In this document: positions 37,235-44,298 of the stretch, piece by piece | Layout of the letters: each line of letters starts with the position of its first letter | Numbering within the stretch: position 1 is the stretch's first letter | Assembly: GCF_001414055.1 (NCBI RefSeq) | Contig: NZ_CP013002.1 | Coordinates: forward strand, 1,550,001 to 1,614,000 | Direction: 5' to 3' | DNA length: 64,000 nt | Origin: Caulobacter henricii | Lineage (GTDB): Bacteria > Pseudomonadota > Alphaproteobacteria > Caulobacterales > Caulobacteraceae | Position numbers and translations under genes: made by a program | Notes under the pieces: model-generated | What the model was told of the DNA's origin: nothing | Database searches by the model: none | Seen by the model: only the letters and a program-made list of their open reading frames with translations

Positions 37235-37336
37235 TCAGGCGAGTGACATCGCCCGACGGCAAATTGCCCATGCAATCTGTTCCTGAAGATTCTGGATTGT
37301 GAGGAGGTTTTCTTGATGGGCTGTAGTCGCTCGCAT
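37235..37336 (-). CDS. Candidate 33-residue small protein upstream of the rtcB operon
   Basis: MRATTAHQENLLTIQNLQEQ then IAWAICRRAMSLA and TGA. The ATG at 37336 is preceded by AAAGGAGAG at ideal distance, the strongest Shine-Dalgarno in this stretch. It sits about 90 bases before the first annotated gene of the rtcB-prfH operon, in the same direction. It could be a small protein or a regulatory leader peptide whose translation controls the hairpin downstream. No homology can be claimed for so short a sequence. Confidence 0.45.
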   Translation of the reverse strand: MRATTAHQENLLTIQNLQEQIAWAICRRAMSLA

Positions 37337-37693
37337 GAAGCTCTCCTTTCCAGTTTCAGAAACATGCCGGGCTTGGCTGAGACGCTCACTATGACATCTT
37401 AAGGTGGAATTCAAGAGCGGGCTTCTGCCGGGATGAGGTCTGCGCCCCAAGGGCAAAGGAATACGACCGATCCATTTGCGCTTCGGGCCGAGGCTCGCCG
37501 CCGACACCCTTAGCTGAAGGTCCTGTTCCTGAAGGTGCGCCAACGTCGGCTTCTGGCGCGGGGCTGACGATCTAATCACCCCAAGTCGGTATGACAGGTG
37601 CGGACGTAGGCCCGCGCGAAAATTATAATGAAGCTGCAGCTTTTGCTGGGAACGGTGTATAAAAAAGGTCTTCTCATCCGCTCTAGGTCTCAG
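37337..37693. other. Divergent promoter interval
   Basis: About 350 bases between the leftward repair operon and the rightward gene at 37694. An AT-rich pocket carries TATAAT at 37624-37629 and another A/T tract near 37656-37667, the likeliest promoter material. No gene seen. Confidence 0.4.
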
Positions 37694-38866
37694 ATGTCGA
37701 CTCTTGTCGTTTTCGATACCTGCACCCGTCCGCAATATTATGCGGACGTACATCAGTTGCTGGCACTGCCGGCCGGTACTATTCTTCGCTACGACTATCA
37801 GGAAAAGTACTTTAGCCCCGAGGCGCTTGCCTATTTGCGGCAGCTGACGGAAAGCGACTGTCCGATTGACGTCGTTCTCTTCTACGGCCAGTTCGAAGAC
37901 TACGTGAAGGGCAGCGCGGACCCAAAGGACCGGATGCTGGACCCGGCCACGTCGGTCCTAATCCCGACCCGTTTCGCGCGGCTGCGCAATGTCGCCATCG
38001 AGGAACGGGTTGGCGGCGATGGCCAATCGCGCAGCATTGTCTACTTCCACATGGAGCTGGCGGGTTTCCCGAATCCGGATTCGCCCGCGATCCGGCCGCT
38101 ATTGGATACGTTGGCCGAGAAACGCGAGCTGCCTTTTGAAAAATGGGTGGCCTTGGCCCCAGAGGGTGCCGATCTAGCCGCGTTCCGCCAGGACGACGCC
38201 AAGTTCTGGAGCAAGGTAGTCGACCGGCTCGCGACGCCGCCGTCGCAGTTCCACGGCGATGTGTTCTGGCGGATCGACCATCTTGAGAAGGTGGGCTTCA
38301 CCCAGAAGCGGACGCTTCGGCCGCGACCGCGTCATACGAACCGGTTCGGAGATCTGGAGTTCTGGTCCGACTACAATCTCGATCCGCTGTCGCGCTATCG
38401 CCTGGCGTTGTCGAACTTCGTGCCGACCGTGGAGGGCAAGGACCTGCCGTCTGGCGCGGCCATCACGATCAAGGCCGACGACACCGAGCAGCTGACGCTG
38501 CCCGAGGCCAAGCAGGAGTTTCGGCGCAACGCCTCGACCCAGTTCAAGATCGGCGTGAAGCTTGTCACGGATATCGCGCCCCGGCACATTGTGCTCAGCG
38601 TCCGAACCGACCTCCCGGGGCACGCCACGTCTTACATGCCGGGCTCGCTCGCCGATATCAGCGTGATGACCCGCATTTCGGGCTACCGCGTGGCTAGTGC
38701 ACTCGCGCTGGCCTTGCCTGGCGTCGCCATGGTGGCGGGTGCCGCCGGTCTCATAAAGACCGATGTCCCCCTGGCGCTGGTGGCCGGCGTCTCTGGGGCT
38801 CTGCTTAGCTTCTTCGGCTACGTCGTCTTCACTGGCAAGATTAAGCTGCCCGGATCCAAAGACTAG
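37694..38866 (+). CDS. Unknown protein with two C-terminal membrane helices
   Basis: A 390-residue protein starting MSTLVVFDTCTRPQYYADVH. The first about 325 residues are soluble with no motif I recognise. They end in two hydrophobic helices, about ASALALALPGVAMVAGAAGL and ALVAGVSGALLSFFGYVVF, with a short basic tail. Soluble sensor plus two-helix anchor is a common effector layout in defence loci, where the helices damage or gate the inner membrane. ATG 37694 is preferred because a 22-residue upstream extension looks noncoding. It converges on the next gene with a 4-base overlap. Function unknown. Confidence 0.65.
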   Translation: MSTLVVFDTCTRPQYYADVHQLLALPAGTILRYDYQEKYFSPEALAYLRQLTESDCPIDVVLFYGQFEDYVKGSADPKDRMLDPATSVLIPTRFARLRNVAIEERVGGDGQSRSIVYFHMELAGFPNPDSPAIRPLLDTLAEKRELPFEKWVALAPEGADLAAFRQDDAKFWSKVVDRLATPPSQFHGDVFWRIDHLEKVGFTQKRTLRPRPRHTNRFGDLEFWSDYNLDPLSRYRLALSNFVPTVEGKDLPSGAAITIKADDTEQLTLPEAKQEFRRNASTQFKIGVKLVTDIAPRHIVLSVRTDLPGHATSYMPGSLADISVMTRISGYRVASALALALPGVAMVAGAAGLIKTDVPLALVAGVSGALLSFFGYVVFTGKIKLPGSKD

Positions 38867-40200
38867 GTCGCCTGAGTCGATAGCCGCGCTGCCGCGCTAC
38901 TTGCCAGGAAGGTGGCCGCAGGCTTGAATCGCGAGCGCCATTCGGCCACGGCCGTCGCCACGGGAATGGAGCGGACCGATGGAGGCGTATGGATGCCAGC
39001 CAAGGTCCGGAGCGCATCGGTGCAGGCATCGGAAACCGACCCGAAGTAGTGGGCCACGCAATTGGCCGCGGTTGAGCGGATGGGCACTCCGACCAGCTTG
39101 CATGCCTGTCGAAAGGCGCGTGCCGCCACCTTAGGATCGGTCGCAAAATCGGCGAAGTCCCGCACCCGGACCGTATTGTTCTCGCGGATCACCTGCATCG
39201 CGGCCTGCATCACCGCATCGGAGAACAGATGCACCGGAAAGTTCAGCGACGGCCTGGCACCGTGCGTCCGCGCGAACAAGGGCCGATGGCCGCCGCCCGC
39301 GCGCTCGGCCACATTCAGCCGGTCGTATTGCGCCGCGTTGCCGCCCCAGCCCCCGGTGGTGGTCATGCCGAGCACTGGCTGACCGAACTTGGCTTCAAGG
39401 TGATCGACGATCGCCGGTGCGAAGCAGAGGGAGGCGATCAGCTTGCCCATTCCGTGGACGCCATAGGGGGCGGCCGTCATGCAGACGCCGACATTGTAGA
39501 TCGACTTCAGCGCCTCGTTGCGCAGGTCGATGGCGGCCTGGTTCTTTTGCCGTTGGTCGCCGACCATCGTGAAAAGTTCCGGCCAGCTCAAGTGAGCGTC
39601 ACGAGCGCCATCAAAATACATCGGCGACTTCAGCAGGATCGCGCCCATCACGCGTCGCGTGGCCTGGCCGTTGTCGAAGACCAGCACCTTGGTGTTGCGA
39701 AAGTTCTTGATGTCGGCGGGGATCGACTGTCCCCAGACTAGGTAGTCGAACACGCGCTCATCCTGCTTGTCGGCGCAGATCACGACCTCCGGATCAATCC
39801 GCGCCAGGTCGAGGTCGAACGGATCGAAGTAGCCGGGAGGCAGCAGCCCTTCCATGGTGGTCAACGTGGCCGCCTGGCCCCGCAACCGGTGGGCCATCGC
39901 CGCGTTCCGAAGTTCGACCGAACCCCTGGAAGAGATGTTCGGGCTCCAGGCGAAGACCATCAGGTCCGCAACCGAAACAAGCGCGACATCGTCGCGTCCA
40001 AATAGCTTCAGGTCGCTGGCGAGGGCTTCTACAAAAGTAGAGGCTGCTGAAACCGCTCCATTGGGGTCTCGGGTCGTGATGACGACGCTTCGGTGCAACG
40101 AATGACCCCCGGCCTGGTCAAGTCGACGAAAGTAATGGCGCCGGAGGGATGGTTGTAGGCGATTGGGCGCGGGTAGAGTATAGGCGAAGACACCACCCAA
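38863..40200 (-). CDS. Large unknown protein, possibly DruA/DUF4338-like
   Basis: Up to 445 residues. The centre reads VMGAILLKSPMYFDGARDAH, then NQAAIDLRNEALKSIYNVGV, GKLIASLCFAP and LGMTTTGGWGGNAAQYDRLN. This order (lvG...SP..f..ARD, then a helix, LAS, and pV.g.TT..) reminds me of DUF4338, the DruA domain of type I Druantia, but the usual IGW and ETFV words are missing, so the call is tentative. The true start is unclear. The frame opens at 40200, well inside the upstream ASCH gene; TTG 40098 is a shorter option. It is read in the same direction as the ASCH gene and is probably cotranscribed. Confidence 0.5.
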   Translation of the reverse strand: MGGVFAYTLPAPNRLQPSLRRHYFRRLDQAGGHSLHRSVVITTRDPNGAVSAASTFVEALASDLKLFGRDDVALVSVADLMVFAWSPNISSRGSVELRNAAMAHRLRGQAATLTTMEGLLPPGYFDPFDLDLARIDPEVVICADKQDERVFDYLVWGQSIPADIKNFRNTKVLVFDNGQATRRVMGAILLKSPMYFDGARDAHLSWPELFTMVGDQRQKNQAAIDLRNEALKSIYNVGVCMTAAPYGVHGMGKLIASLCFAPAIVDHLEAKFGQPVLGMTTTGGWGGNAAQYDRLNVAERAGGGHRPLFARTHGARPSLNFPVHLFSDAVMQAAMQVIRENNTVRVRDFADFATDPKVAARAFRQACKLVGVPIRSTAANCVAHYFGSVSDACTDALRTLAGIHTPPSVRSIPVATAVAEWRSRFKPAATFLASSAAARLSTQAT

Positions 40201-40550
40201 GCGAAAGTCTTTGAAGTGACGCCGTCCGCCTTCACGTACGGCGCGCGTCCCCCATGTTCGATCTCCTCGCGCTCGATCGCCGATAGGGCGCCGGTCTCGA
40301 TCAGCGTCTCAAAGCCTATCGGACCCAAGCAATCGTCGAGCTTGCATTCCCCGAGGATTAGGCCCGATCCCGATCGGATCAGCGCTAAGCGCCCGCGGAT
40401 CTTGGTCGCGGTGCCCCGTAGCTCCCACAGCTTGCGCTTCATCAGGATTTGGGAAATCCACGGCTCGCGGATCATCAGGCCGCGATCCGGCAACGACGAA
40501 ACATCCGTTACGTCAGCCTGATGAAGCTTCGATTCGCTCGTAATCGGCAT
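40029..40550 (-). CDS. ASCH/PUA-like domain protein (second copy)
   Basis: A 173-residue protein with GLMIREPWISQILMKRKLWE followed by LRG, the clear ASCH opening (IRxPW...I..G.K..ELR), and GRLALIRSG as the next barrel strand. The domain seems to end by about residue 150; the last 25 residues overlap the start region of the downstream gene. The first 25 residues before the domain may be a false extension, and ATG 40475 is an alternative. ASCH proteins bind RNA or modified nucleotides. Two ASCH genes near opposite ends of the accessory region (the other is 168-626) may reflect separate acquisitions. Confidence 0.7.
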   Translation of the reverse strand: MPITSESKLHQADVTDVSSLPDRGLMIREPWISQILMKRKLWELRGTATKIRGRLALIRSGSGLILGECKLDDCLGPIGFETLIETGALSAIEREEIEHGGRAPYVKADGVTSKTFAWVVSSPILYPRPIAYNHPSGAITFVDLTRPGVIRCTEASSSRPETPMERFQQPLLL

Positions 40551-40751
40551 TCGGGCAACATCGCACAGTTCGCAACGGCGACCTACCCGTCGGCTTCGGC
40601 GAAGTTCTACGCCTCAGCGCGACAACCGTGGTCATAATGACATCTGTAGAACTAAACTCGGCAGTCGGTACCGGTCTTCTATATCGGTGCTGAATGTCCC
40701 ATTTCTGGAGGCATGCCAGAGTCCGATAGTGGCGCGACCCCGAAGTTCCAT

Positions 40752-41027
40752 TCAATGGGCGTGCTGCTGAACCGCCTTCAGCCGCGCCAAATGGGTCTCG
40801 AACTCCCAGCAAACCGCTGCTTTCTCCTCTGGCGGCAACCAGTTCGACATCTGCGGGGTGACAACCTTCCAGAAGGCCAGCTCGCGTTCCGTTAGTGGCA
40901 TCACCTCAGCCCCACGGAACTTCTCAAGGAGCGCCTCAAGACGCGCCCGGATCGACTCTACCGACGGCACGGTTGGCTCCGGCTTGGCAGCGTCGGGAGA
41001 TGGCGGGAAGAGCTCAAGCTGGGACAT
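40752..41027 (-). CDS. Small acidic protein of the SOS-linked cassette, function unknown
   Basis: A 91-residue protein: MSQLELFPPSPDAAKPEPTV, then an amphipathic helix RARLEALLEKFRGAEVMPLT and TPQMSNWLPPEEKAAVCWEF. I have seen similar short proteins in alphaproteobacteria but know no function. It lies 51 bases after the SRAP gene in the same direction and would be the last gene of the LexA-headed set. The N-terminal QLELFPP looks like a sliding-clamp binding peptide (QxxLF-like), which would fit DNA repair; that is inference. Confidence 0.6.
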   Translation of the reverse strand: MSQLELFPPSPDAAKPEPTVPSVESIRARLEALLEKFRGAEVMPLTERELAFWKVVTPQMSNWLPPEEKAAVCWEFETHLARLKAVQQHAH

Positions 41028-41078
41028 TGGCTATGGCTCTGGCTAACTCGGAATGGACCCCTGTCGGCACAGACAACC

Positions 41079-41828
41079 TCACGCCTCCGCGGGCGGATCC
41101 CGCTTCACCCCAACGCCCCGATTGACGACCACCAAGGTATCAGGAGGCGCCGGCCGCTGCAGCGCTTTGGCTTCATCCCAGGGAGCGCGCATCCACACAT
41201 CGCGCTCTTCGGCCGTCGTGAGAACGACCGGCATGGCCTTGTCATGCACCGTGCCGACCACGGCGTTGGCCTCAGTGGTCAGGAACGCATAGAGGTCGGT
41301 CGTGACCTCGCCCTCGGAGACCTTGCGCACGCTGGTCCAGGCCCGCTGCTCAACGCCGGCGAAGAACGCCAGGGGGCGGCTCTCATCGAGCGCGAACCAG
41401 ACATTCTCGCCCGGCTGGCCGCCGACCTGGTTTGGCTCAGCAAAGGCCGTTAGCGGTACCAGGCAGCGGTGTTCCGGGGCCAACCAGCGCCGCCAGTGCG
41501 GGCTGTCGGTCTTGCGGACATTGGTCACGCCACGATCCGGCTCAGCTTTGATCAGCGCATTCAGCCGATCATCGTCGATCACATGCCCCTTCTTGCGCAG
41601 GCCCTCGGCGCGCTTCTCGGCGGCCTGGCGCTGGACGAAGAATGGTGAGGGCATCCCCCAACGAGCCAAGACGAGATCGCGCCCGCCGCCGGCGGCGTGG
41701 CGGACGATCGGCGCGGCCATGTCAGGGAAGATACCGGGGTAGTTGGGCATGTTACCGACCCCGTCGATCGCATCGATCAGGGCCACGATCTCGGCCTGAC
41801 CCTTGCGCATCGAATACATGTTGCACAT
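41079..41828 (-). CDS. yedK: SRAP/YedK-family abasic-site protein
   Basis: A 249-residue SRAP (SOS response-associated peptidase) protein. Cys2, after removal of Met1 in [11 protein letters not shown], is the residue that crosslinks to abasic sites in single-stranded [17 protein letters not shown] carries the conserved Asn and Arg, and [12 protein letters not shown] the late His. HMCES/YedK shields abasic DNA from nucleases and error-prone repair. It starts 4 bases before the previous gene's stop region and sits in a set headed by a LexA box, matching its known SOS link. Confidence 0.9.
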   Translation of the reverse strand: MCNMYSMRKGQAEIVALIDAIDGVGNMPNYPGIFPDMAAPIVRHAAGGGRDLVLARWGMPSPFFVQRQAAEKRAEGLRKKGHVIDDDRLNALIKAEPDRGVTNVRKTDSPHWRRWLAPEHRCLVPLTAFAEPNQVGGQPGENVWFALDESRPLAFFAGVEQRAWTSVRKVSEGEVTTDLYAFLTTEANAVVGTVHDKAMPVVLTTAEERDVWMRAPWDEAKALQRPAPPDTLVVVNRGVGVKRDPPAEA

Positions 41829-41831
41829 CGG

Positions 41832-42182
41832 TCAGCCCTGCTTGAGCCAGATGCGCGCCCGCCAATGGGCCCCATCATCCCCATCAAAATCGATGCGGTA
41901 GGCCTCGAACACGCGATGGGTGTGCCAGAAGACCTGGGGCGCGCCCTCACCGTAGTTGTAGGCCACCAGATCGTGCGGCCGGTCGGGCAGAGGCGGAAGG
42001 GCTGAAGAGACCAACTCGTTGTTCTCGCCTCGGCGGAACCAGAGCTTGACCAGCCTTTCGTCGTCGCGGCCTTCGCCTGCAGGCGCGACCTCGGCTCTGT
42101 TGATCCACGGCAGATCCCACAGCGACGGGTCGTGGTCACCGATGAAGACGATCGTGTCGGGCGGCGTCTCATTCATGGTCAT
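41832..42182 (-). CDS. Small protein of the SOS cassette, function unknown
   Basis: A 116-residue acidic protein starting MTMNETPPDTIVFIGDHDPS with CCGGAGA upstream. Further words are LWDLPWINRAEVAP, VKLWFRRGENNELV and WHTHRVFEAYRIDFDGDDG. No catalytic motif is recognised. Its stop is 3 bases before the SRAP start, so the two are translationally linked. Confidence 0.65.
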   Translation of the reverse strand: MTMNETPPDTIVFIGDHDPSLWDLPWINRAEVAPAGEGRDDERLVKLWFRRGENNELVSSALPPLPDRPHDLVAYNYGEGAPQVFWHTHRVFEAYRIDFDGDDGAHWRARIWLKQG

Positions 42183-42228
42183 CACGCTATCTCCGGGTTT
42201 TCTGTCCGCCAAGGGTGCCTAAGCCCCT

Positions 42229-42552
42229 TCATCGCGACCAGCAGGCGACGTTCTGAAGCTGTCCGACGTCCATCGCGTCTACACTGATCTCCGAGGCCGG
42301 CACGCCGTTGCAGCCGTACTGAGCCTTCCGGCACTTGAAGGCTCCACGCTCGAACAGCTTGTAGAGCGGCACATACGCAAGCTTTCGGGCCGCAAGCTCT
42401 GGCCCGAAGAGCTGTCGAGCTATCCCGCAATGCGGACATCTCACCGTCACCCGCCAATCGAGATCAGCGCAGACCCGCAGCGTGATCAGATCGGCACGGA
42501 CTGGCCACTTGCTTGTCGGATACCGCGCAGACGGCGCAGCGTTGGCGGACAT
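42229..42552 (-). CDS. Zinc-ribbon-like small protein, first gene of the SOS cassette
   Basis: A 107-residue protein with VRCPHCGIARQLFGPE and a later CRKAQYGCNG pair, together a likely four-Cys zinc site. It begins MSANAAPSARYPTSKWPVRA. The start (ATG 42552; 42564 adds four residues) lies about 15-30 bases from the LexA box, which would be covered when LexA binds. It is followed 46 bases later by the next gene. Probably a DNA-damage-induced protein of unknown role. Confidence 0.65.
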   Translation of the reverse strand: MSANAAPSARYPTSKWPVRADLITLRVCADLDWRVTVRCPHCGIARQLFGPELAARKLAYVPLYKLFERGAFKCRKAQYGCNGVPASEISVDAMDVGQLQNVACWSR

Positions 42553-42566
42553 ACCAAGCCCCAAAA

Positions 42567-42581
42567 GTTCGCATTATGTTC
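42567..42581. promoter_or_regulatory. LexA box, alphaproteobacterial type
   Basis: GTTC-GCATTAT-GTTC: the exact GTTC-N7-GTTC direct repeat known for LexA in Caulobacter and Rhodobacter. It is directly upstream of the leftward cassette that contains the SRAP gene. Confidence 0.8.
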
Positions 42582-42934
42582 TCTTCTGGCGCGGCCCTGC
42601 GTCAAGCCGGGACGCCGCGACATTTTCTCATGTTGGGTAGACGGGCCGGGGCCAGGTCAGGACTTCAAAGGGCCGCGATAGCGTGGCGTCCTATGGGTAG
42701 GCGGCTATTGGATCCAGGGTCGCACCCAGAAAAGCGCGATGGCTAACGCCGTCGGGCCAATTGTTCGCCACCAGACCATCTCCCAAATGTCGCCGAGGCG
42801 ATATCAATGAGCCGCTACAACGCCATCAGCCATCTGCGGCCTATCCGACGCTAAGCGGGCAATCGCCGAGCAAACTCATGCGACCTGAGCGCGCCCGCCA
42901 CAGCCGACGCCCTTGCAATTAAGTCGCAAAGACT
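42582..42934. other. Noncoding interval before the right box cluster
   Basis: About 350 bases. No credible gene, RNA or repeat beyond a GCTTCTGGCGC-type word that recurs in several intergenic gaps here (near 34770 and 37550). Confidence 0.5.
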
Positions 42935-42975
42935 GACAGTCTTAAGTTGTCAAAGTGGACAGCGTTAGGTGGTCC
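42935..42975. repeat. Right cluster of boxes (candidate element end), inverted relative to the left
   Basis: Two boxes. GACAGTCTTAAGTTGTC (42935-42951) has a reverse complement that matches the left box at 4916 at 15 of 17 positions. The 21-bp box at 42955-42975 has a reverse complement beginning GGACCACCTAACGCTGTC, 17 of 18 identical to the left box at 4816. They stop 11 bases before the tRNA-Arg gene. Confidence 0.6.
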
Positions 42976-42986
42976 TTACACGATAA

Positions 42987-43063
42987 TGGCGGCCCGGAAG
43001 GGACTCGAACCCCTGACCTTCGCTTTAGGAAAGCGCTGCTCTATCCTGCTGAGCTACCGGGCC
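42987..43063 (-). tRNA. tRNA-Arg (anticodon CCT)
   Basis: The reverse complement folds as a 77-base tRNA with the CCA encoded: acceptor GGCCCGG/CCGGGCC, D arm GCTC...GAGC, anticodon stem CGCTT/AAGCG around TCCTA (anticodon CCT), and T arm with GGTTCGAGTCC. The accessory region ends against its 3' end, a common integration address. Confidence 0.95.
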
Positions 43064-43356
43064 GCGCGCCGCGCGGGCGAAGGGTCCATAGCGCAGGATT
43101 ATGCAGCGGGCCAGAAGTATGAGGCTTTGGCGCAGCTTCATTCTGGGCGCTTCGAAGGGCGTCCTCTTGTCGTCCAGGCTTGCCGCCAAGACGCCTATGC
43201 TAGCGCTCAGGTTTGGGCCGGAACGCTGGAGCTGGCCAGGATCTAAAGGTCAGGTGCTCCGGCCAGAAGGTCTGCTTCTTTCGAAGTTGATCCATCTTTG
43301 ATTGCGCGCTTCGAGATACAACCCCTAGCGTCAGGCTTGCCGGCTGTGAGGGGCAC

Positions 43357-44268
43357 CTATGCCGCTGTCGTTGGCTTGTCCAGGGCGTCGAAATAGCCAC
43401 GCGCTTCTTCAAGCAGGGCGGCGGCCAGGCGGTTCATTGGGGCCAGGGCCGAGGTCATGAAGGCATACTCGTGCAGGATCTGCGGCCGGAAGGTGCGGAT
43501 CACCGTGTCGCCCCGCACGAAGTTCTTGGCCATCAGGGCGTTGACGATGGCGATGCCTATACCCTCAGCGGCGAAGGCGCAGGCGGAGCCCACCGTATGG
43601 GTCTCCAGTTTGACGTCGGGCCGCACGCCGCGGTCGCGGAAGGCGTCGTCGATCTGGCGGCGCGACCAGGTACCAAAGCCCAGCAGGACCAGGGGTTCTG
43701 CCCGCAGCAATTCCGGCGTGAGAAACTCATGCTTCGCCAGAGGGTGAGCGCCGGGCAGCACGCAGACGGTCTCGCTGGCCGAAAGGGTGAAGGTTGAAAG
43801 GTCTGCGCGATCCATCGGCAACTTGACGAAGCCGCAATCGGCCGTGCGGTTGGCGACCATGTTTCGCGCTGTCTCGGTGCTGCGCGAGTCGATGCTGACC
43901 CGTACCTTGGGAAAGCGGTCGAGGAACCGGGTCAGAATGGTCGACAGCACGCCTTCAGACAGGCTGGGCGGAGCGACGATCTTCAAGAGGCCGGCATTGA
44001 AGGTGGCGATGTCGCGGACCAGGGCGTCGATGCGCTCCAGACCGCCGAAGGCCAGGTCGACCTCCTCATAGATCATCAGGGCTTCGGGGGTAGGGCTGAG
44101 GCGGCCCTTTTCGCGATAGAACAGCTCGAAGCCGGCGTCCTGCTCAAGTTGGGCGATCAGGCGGCTGACGGCGGGCTGGGTCAGCCCCATTCGCCCCGCA
44201 GCAGCCGTTGCCGAGCCGCTCAGCATGGTTTCGCGGAAGGCTTCCAGGCTGCGCAGGTTCAGTTTCAA
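43357..44268 (-). CDS. LysR-family transcriptional regulator
   Basis: A 303-residue LysR regulator: an N-terminal HTH with SLEAFRETMLSGSATAAAGR and MGLTQPAVSRLIAQLEQDAG, followed by a periplasmic-binding-protein-like effector domain. The C-terminal lobe has SACAFAAEGIGIAIVNALMA, common in regulators of amino acid or opine-like compound use. It lies 30 bases downstream of the hydrolase gene in the same direction, so it may be cotranscribed and control the hydrolase-receptor cluster. The inducer is unknown. Confidence 0.9.
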   Translation of the reverse strand: MKLNLRSLEAFRETMLSGSATAAAGRMGLTQPAVSRLIAQLEQDAGFELFYREKGRLSPTPEALMIYEEVDLAFGGLERIDALVRDIATFNAGLLKIVAPPSLSEGVLSTILTRFLDRFPKVRVSIDSRSTETARNMVANRTADCGFVKLPMDRADLSTFTLSASETVCVLPGAHPLAKHEFLTPELLRAEPLVLLGFGTWSRRQIDDAFRDRGVRPDVKLETHTVGSACAFAAEGIGIAIVNALMAKNFVRGDTVIRTFRPQILHEYAFMTSALAPMNRLAAALLEEARGYFDALDKPTTAA

Positions 44269-44298
44269 TCGATCGCTCCGCTTTCAGGCCCGGCGTTT

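Noticed and set aside
42987..43063. Direct repeat of the tRNA-Arg 3' end as attL/attR
   Set aside because: I looked for a second copy of the tRNA 3' segment near the recombinase and did not find one, so classical tRNA-att integration is not supported.
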